From assembly GCA_021773975.1 (NCBI GenBank), contig JAJFJN010000037.1:23155-87154 (forward strand): a DNA stretch of 64,000 nt. Reading direction: 5' to 3'. Below are positions 59,978 to 64,000 of the stretch, one piece after another (the stretch's first letter is position 1; each line of letters starts with the position of its first letter). Made by a program: the position numbers and the translations under genes. The stretch comes from Gammaproteobacteria bacterium. GTDB taxonomy: Bacteria; Pseudomonadota; Gammaproteobacteria; Chromatiales; Chromatiaceae. Under the pieces are notes generated by a model. The model worked only from the letters and a program-made list of their open reading frames with translations. It was not told the origin of the DNA and ran no database searches.

Positions 59978-60556
59978 CTATTGGCGGATGCCTTCAATGG
60001 AGAGTCGCAGTTCTACCTCTTTGGAATTTGGCCCCAGTTTGTAGCTTATGCCGTAATCGGCCAATGCAATCTGGGTAGTGCCTTCAAAACCACGGCGGTA
60101 ACCGCCCCAGGGGTCCTTTCCATGTCCAATATGCTCAACTGCAATAGTCACCGGCCGGGTCACCCCATGTAGCGTCAAATTGCCTACCAGGGACACTGTT
60201 CCATCACCCTTCTCTTTGAAGGAGGTGCTTTCAAAATGTGCCTTCGGGTATTTGTCGACATGCAGGAAGTCCTTGCTACGTAGATGCTTGTCCCGTTCTG
60301 CATGATTGGTATCAACGCTGGCAGTAGTGACCTCTACCTGAAACGAAGTGGCTGTGGGGTTGTTTTCATCGTACTCAAAGCTTCCTTTGAAGGTGTTGAA
60401 ACGACCAGACAGCCAGCTGTAGCCAAGGTGCTGAATGCGGAACTGGACGAAGGCATGCGCGCCCTTGGTGTCGATAAGGTACTTTTCTGCCATGGCTTGC
60501 GCTGGCAATATGAGGGCGGCGGCTAAAGCGGCTGCGGCGATTGCTTTGATTTTCAT
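59978..60556 (-). CDS. YceI-family periplasmic protein
   Basis: 192 residues from the ATG with a GGAGAG box 8 bases upstream. A signal peptide ends AQAMA|EK. The body has 'DTKGAHAFVQFRIQHLGYSW', 'TTASVDTNHAERDKHLRSKD' and 'LTLHGVTRPVTI', classic YceI lipocalin-like features. The family binds isoprenoid lipids in the periplasm. It follows the cytochrome b561 gene, a common pairing. Confidence 0.92.
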   Translation of the reverse strand: MKIKAIAAAALAAALILPAQAMAEKYLIDTKGAHAFVQFRIQHLGYSWLSGRFNTFKGSFEYDENNPTATSFQVEVTTASVDTNHAERDKHLRSKDFLHVDKYPKAHFESTSFKEKGDGTVSLVGNLTLHGVTRPVTIAVEHIGHGKDPWGGYRRGFEGTTQIALADYGISYKLGPNSKEVELRLSIEGIRQ

Positions 60557-60570
60557 GATGCTCTCTCCTT

Positions 60571-61230
60571 TCATTTAAGATCTTCAGATGCAGTGCTGTG
60601 GGGTGGAATCCCAAGCATTTTCTTCAGGGTTCGATCCCGGTCGATAAAGTGGTGCTTGAGGGCGGCCAGGGTATGTAGGCCGACAAGGCTGATGAGTGCC
60701 AATGCTAGATACCAGTGTGCTGCTCCAGCTATGTCCTCCTGATTGGGTCTACCTGAGATGACTGCTGGTACACTAAACAGACCGAACACGTCGATTGGGC
60801 GCCCATCTGCCGTTGAGATCAGGTAGCCGCTTATCATCAGAGCGAAAAGCAGTAGGTAAAGTATGTAGTGGACGGCATGGGCGATGCGCCGCTGCATTTC
60901 TCCTATACTGGACTCATCGCTTGGTGTCACATTGAGCGCGCGCCAGATCAGACGTGCCAACATCACCAGAAACAGAAAAATGCCAATGCCTTTGTGGATA
61001 GTAGGAGCAAGTTTGTACCAGTCGCCATAATAGGTCAGGCTGGTCATCCATAAGCCAAGGGGGAAAAGCCCTAATACCACGAATGCAACAAGCCAATGCA
61101 GGGCAATCGCGACCAAGCCGTAGCTTTGGGCAGAGTTCCTGATCCCTACAAATCGTTTTGCGGTTGTCTGGGTTGGGATGCTGTTTTTGCTCCGTTCAGC
61201 AGAATCGTCAATGATTTTTGCTTGGTTCAT
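60571..61230 (-). CDS. cybB: Cytochrome b561 (CybB-like)
   Basis: 219 residues and four hydrophobic segments. Haem-ligand His residues are seen in 'ALHWLVAFVVLG', 'TIHKGIGIFLF', 'RIAHAVHYILY' and 'HTLAALKHHFID'. A strong GGAGG box lies before the ATG. The family moves electrons within the inner membrane. It is probably co-transcribed with yceI, 14 bases downstream. Confidence 0.91.
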   Translation of the reverse strand: MNQAKIIDDSAERSKNSIPTQTTAKRFVGIRNSAQSYGLVAIALHWLVAFVVLGLFPLGLWMTSLTYYGDWYKLAPTIHKGIGIFLFLVMLARLIWRALNVTPSDESSIGEMQRRIAHAVHYILYLLLFALMISGYLISTADGRPIDVFGLFSVPAVISGRPNQEDIAGAAHWYLALALISLVGLHTLAALKHHFIDRDRTLKKMLGIPPHSTASEDLK

Positions 61231-61326
61231 GTGATTTGTCCCCTCCTTTAGACGCTTAAATAGTAGTTTATACTTTCCTCAAGATTGAAAAAGGTTGATT
61301 TAAGCAAAACATTATTACGCGATAGG

Positions 61327-61440
61327 CAGCAATCGGATCTTACAAGTCTGCAAACCTTCGTCACGGTTGTGAAAATGGGTAGCTTCAGCTGAACAGCTGG
61401 AAGACACCACGGTAGCGGTGAGCGGTTCTGTGGGAAAATC
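61327..61440 (+). pseudogene. LysR-type regulator N-terminal remnant
   Basis: Plus-strand codons from 61327 read 'DLTSLQTFVTVVKMGSFS' and then stop. The next frame continues 'AEQLEDTTVAVSGSVG'. Joined, this is the winged-helix start of a LysR regulator (DLxxLxxFVxVVxxGSFSxAAEQL). A frameshift and the lack of any downstream effector domain show a decayed fragment. The 85-residue minus-strand frame across it is spurious. Confidence 0.45.
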
Positions 61441-61582
61441 GCATTGATGGGCAACACAAGCGGTTCAAGGTTGGCAAAGATTTTTATAAGCCTACCTTTA
61501 TTCAATAGGGAGCTGCTAACCAGACGGGGAGAATGGTAATTTCTATATCATCCAAAAGCACTTCTAATGATGCTGTTAGCCC

Positions 61583-62194
61583 CTATTCCGTTAGGGCTTC
61601 AGTCAGGAGTGACTCAAAAGCAATGGCTTCATCGCTCGTATTTTTTACGGCGTTTAGTACGCGGGGATCTTCTTTAGTTGGCGTGGGTGTTGTTTTGTAA
61701 CGCTTTGCTCTTCGTGCATCTGACTCTTCCTGGGTCTCTGTAGCATAGAGCGTTTCAAGATCGGGGCTATTTTCTCTTATGGGTCTTGATGAGAATGCTA
61801 TTCTCCCGAAGCCAAAACCTCCGCTGTCTGACAGAATCTCCTCTTCTCTATTGCTACCCCGTCTTCGAACCGTGAGTATTGCAGGGGCAAAAACGTGATG
61901 CTTAATGCTTACTATTTCCACAACATCATAATAAAGATTATTTTTATGTATTTTTTCCAAAATTTCAGCGTGGCTCCCTAATACAACGTTTGCTTGTCCC
62001 AGCACGTGAAGTATGAATAGGAACGCACCGCCAGAAGTGACAGCAATCAAAGCTCGTTTGAAAGCATCTTTATTTTCTCCAATCCATAGAATTAACAAGA
62101 CAAAGGCAAGTACAAAAAACAAACTTTTTACAATCCCATTCCATGTGCTGGTTGTATTCATTGCCCATGCAATAATTTCCCATCCGTACAACAT
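61583..62194 (-). CDS. Hypothetical membrane protein
   Basis: 203 residues. The ATG is preceded by GAGG. Two hydrophobic helices ('SLFFVLAFVLLILWIG', 'SGGAFLFILHVLG') are followed by a soluble tail rich in charged residues. I recognise no family. It has no co-directional neighbour closer than the cold-shock gene 280 bases upstream. Confidence 0.6.
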   Translation of the reverse strand: MLYGWEIIAWAMNTTSTWNGIVKSLFFVLAFVLLILWIGENKDAFKRALIAVTSGGAFLFILHVLGQANVVLGSHAEILEKIHKNNLYYDVVEIVSIKHHVFAPAILTVRRRGSNREEEILSDSGGFGFGRIAFSSRPIRENSPDLETLYATETQEESDARRAKRYKTTPTPTKEDPRVLNAVKNTSDEAIAFESLLTEALTE

Positions 62195-62430
62195 ATTCTT
62201 TCCTCTAAGGACTCATGCAAAATGCTTGAATAAGCATATGCTAGAAACATAGGAGATTTGATTCTCGGCAATATTTCTAACGCTAGATATTATAAAGGTG
62301 GCTTGTGCTTTTGCCGACCCGCGCTACATATATGTGTTTAGAATGCCTGCTAAGCAGAGCCGCTATTCATTGGTTTTAGTTTAAAGAAGGATGCTTGCTG
62401 AAAACGTGAAGAGCAGCAATTACAGCTAAA

Positions 62431-62459
62431 AAAAAGCCCCGCAATATGCGGGGCTTTTT
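62431..62459 (-). terminator. Rho-independent terminator of the cold-shock gene
   Basis: Stem gccccgca / tgcggggc, 3-base loop, flanked by a run of A on one side and five T on the other. It lies 17 bases after the cold-shock protein stop and could work in both directions. Confidence 0.88.
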
Positions 62460-62475
62460 CTAAACCAGGATCGTT

Positions 62476-62679
62476 TTATTGCGGAACAACGTTTGCTGCG
62501 CTAGGACCCTTGGCACCGCTCTCACTATCGAAAGATACGGTCTGCCCTTCTGCCAGTGATTTGAAGCCACTGCTTTGGATGGCGGAATGATGTACGAAGA
62601 CATCTGCGCTACCATCTGAAGGAGCAATAAATCCAAAACCTTTACTATCGTTGAACCACTTTACTGTACCTGTAGCCAT
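62476..62679 (-). CDS. Cold-shock domain protein (CspA family)
   Basis: 67 residues, a single cold-shock domain. RNP1 'KGFGFIAP' and RNP2 'VFVHHSAI' nucleic-acid-binding motifs are present. It starts '[11 protein letters not shown]' with an AAGAGG box upstream. It is a monocistronic RNA/ssDNA chaperone gene with its own terminator. Confidence 0.95.
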   Translation of the reverse strand: MATGTVKWFNDSKGFGFIAPSDGSADVFVHHSAIQSSGFKSLAEGQTVSFDSESGAKGPSAANVVPQ

Positions 62680-63010
62680 TCTGATTACCTCTTAAAAAAA
62701 TTAACAATGTATGTAAGTGTGCAAGTTACTGCTGAGAAATTTCGGGGAGGATTACACTCTAACACTGCGAGGAACTACCGGAACTGCTACAAGACAAAAA
62801 CTGCAACTGATAGGAGCTTAGACTATGCCAAGCTAATATGCGAGGTGTTTTTATGTTTTATTTAACAATAGGCAAAGTTGCTTCTCCTGATACAAGCTAC
62901 GTACTTGGCTGTAATCAGCTGTTAAAGAGATTTCAGGTGAGACTTTTTGATGAAATGCTTGGGCACAGTATTTTCCAATTAAGAAATGAGTCTGAAACAG
63001 TCCAAATCAT

Positions 63011-63292
63011 TCAACTGGTTTTATCCTGCCTGGAAATCAAGCCGAATAGCTTTTGCCAAGCTTGTTGCAGGCAATCCGCAGCCTCATTATCACTCACTTT
63101 CATGGCATATTCATCCAAGGTTTCCAGAGTGATCTCTGGCTTTAGATATTGCTCAACATCCGGCAAGGATTTCAGTTTGTCATAAGGTGTCATCATGTTT
63201 TCAAAGGGGTAGGCTTTTCGCTGCTTTCCTTTGGAATCTGTTTTGATTTTTGGGAAGAAGCAAGGGCGATGGTAATTAATGCAAGGATTCAA
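63011..63292 (-). pseudogene. C-terminal remnant of an integrase-core transposase
   Basis: 93 residues, with 'NYHRPCFFPKIKTDSKGKQR' followed by 'MTPYDKLKSLPDVEQYL', a tail I recall from integrase-core transposases that end with a fixed MTP(Y/F)xKLxSLP block. The catalytic DDE core is absent, so only the 3' end remains. An opposite frame (62838-63185) is spurious. Confidence 0.6.
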
Positions 63293-63335
63293 ATACTAAT
63301 GCGTACGTTGATTATACGACACGAAGATCAAGTTA

Positions 63336-63713
63336 TCATGCATTGACATAGGCTAGGTTTTTATCTTGGAAAAAACCTTTTATCACATTTTTAAGTTTGC
63401 ACAGCTGGCATAAATATTTTTTTACAATCGAGCGAAACTGATCTGGGTCCGATACAGAAGCGCGGCCCAGCTTGTGACTCTTCAACCAATTCCATACCCA
63501 CTCATCAGGATTTAGGTGTGGAGAATATGGCGGCAAAATGAATAAGCGTAATTTTCCTTCTGTAGATTCGCCGAAGTCTGTAACTTTTTTAGACTTGTGT
63601 ACCGGATGCCCATCCAAAACTAAAAACATCATGAGTGTACCAACTGGAATCCAACAAGGGGTTAATAACACAATGAATAACGCCCTATGGGGAACACCAT
63701 AAGCTGGCATCAT
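63336..63713 (-). pseudogene. IS630-type transposase fragment
   Basis: 125 residues carrying the C-terminal DDE part: 'FLVLDGHPVHKSKKV' (second Asp) and 'LFILPPYSPHLNPDEWVWNW' (Glu). The N-terminal DNA-binding part and first Asp are missing, and the first 30 residues look rearranged. It lies between two other transposase fragments. Confidence 0.78.
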
Positions 63714-63846
63714 TATTTCTGAAAGAATGGCAGCTCTGAACAGGGCAAACGCATGAAATACTCATTCATTTCAATTAGATAGGGCGGCGTCCTCGCGTGA
63801 GACTTGGGCATTGAGGGTAAAATGCTGCATGATGGCATGAGAATCC

Positions 63847-64000
63847 ATGTTACTGCGAGCATTTATGAAAAACCAAACTGATGAAAACAAAACCCTTCTT
63901 GACCACCTGGGTGTGATAGCTGACCCACGCATAGAGAAAAAATGCGCCCACAAACTGGAAGATATCATTGCTATAACAGTTTGTGCGGTTATATGTGGAG
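63847..64000 (+). CDS. ISAs1-family transposase, 5' end, cut by window edge
   Basis: The first residues from the inner ATG (63865) read MKNQTDENKTLLDHLGVIAD, and then PRIEKKCAHKLEDIIAITVC. This matches the DDE_Tnp_1-associated N-terminus of ISAs1 transposases ('DPR' and 'H-L-DI--I--CAVICG'). An in-frame ATG at 63847 is an alternative. The frame is open to the right edge, so intactness cannot be judged. No clear inverted repeat was identified upstream. Confidence 0.75.
   Translation, partial: MLLRAFMKNQTDENKTLLDHLGVIADPRIEKKCAHKLEDIIAITVCAVICG

Noticed and set aside
1..64000. tRNA or rRNA genes
   Set aside because: No cloverleaf-type or rRNA-like sequence was noticed on either strand; a covariance-model search was not possible.

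Overview
The window reads as a gammaproteobacterial chromosome segment. Housekeeping genes support this: BolA, YaeQ, a YbiT-type ABC-F ATPase, an SrmB/RhlE-type helicase, an RlmN-family enzyme, cytochrome b561, YceI and a cold-shock protein. A ferredoxin-dependent 2-oxoglutarate oxidoreductase, succinyl-CoA synthetase and Rnf complex in one block would suit a facultative or autotrophic sulfur-oxidiser-like bacterium using a reductive or branched TCA cycle. That lifestyle is inference; no sulfur or carboxylase genes are visible.

Layout. (1) 1-23.4 kb, minus strand: a secreted/surface protein locus. It holds a reading frame of more than 5,100 codons (beta-helix, CSLREA, LamG and repeated Ig-like modules) that runs off the left edge, a 1,965-residue protein with DUF11-like domains and a probable outer-membrane barrel, and two smaller secreted DUF11-like proteins. 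(2) 24-28.5 kb: PiT phosphate transporter plus PhoU-like partner (minus), then divergently a 2-phosphoglycerate-kinase-like gene overlapping an archaeal-type phosphoglycerate mutase (plus). (3) 28.6-48.6 kb, minus strand throughout: NuoF-like protein, KorA, KorB, an 829-residue PFOR-related Fe-S protein, long RnfB, a 1,541-residue PFOR-like protein, SucC, a lipoprotein, SucD, RnfC, D, G, E, A, a Cys-rich membrane protein and a hemerythrin. (4) 48.8-62.7 kb: mostly single housekeeping genes and short operons, with a chemotaxis-receptor fragment and a LysR-regulator remnant. (5) 63-64 kb: debris of at least three insertion-sequence families.

How it fits together. KorAB would interconvert 2-oxoglutarate and succinyl-CoA with ferredoxin; SucCD handles succinyl-CoA/succinate; Rnf couples ferredoxin and NAD(H) to an ion gradient; the NuoF-like protein offers a second NAD(H) site. 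The two large PFOR-derived proteins keep Fe-S clusters or PFOR-like folds but lack the recognisable Mg-thiamine-diphosphate motif. They may be electron-transfer or scaffold subunits tying KorAB to RnfB. This 20-kb block is the best candidate for an under-described system here; the surface-protein locus is the second.
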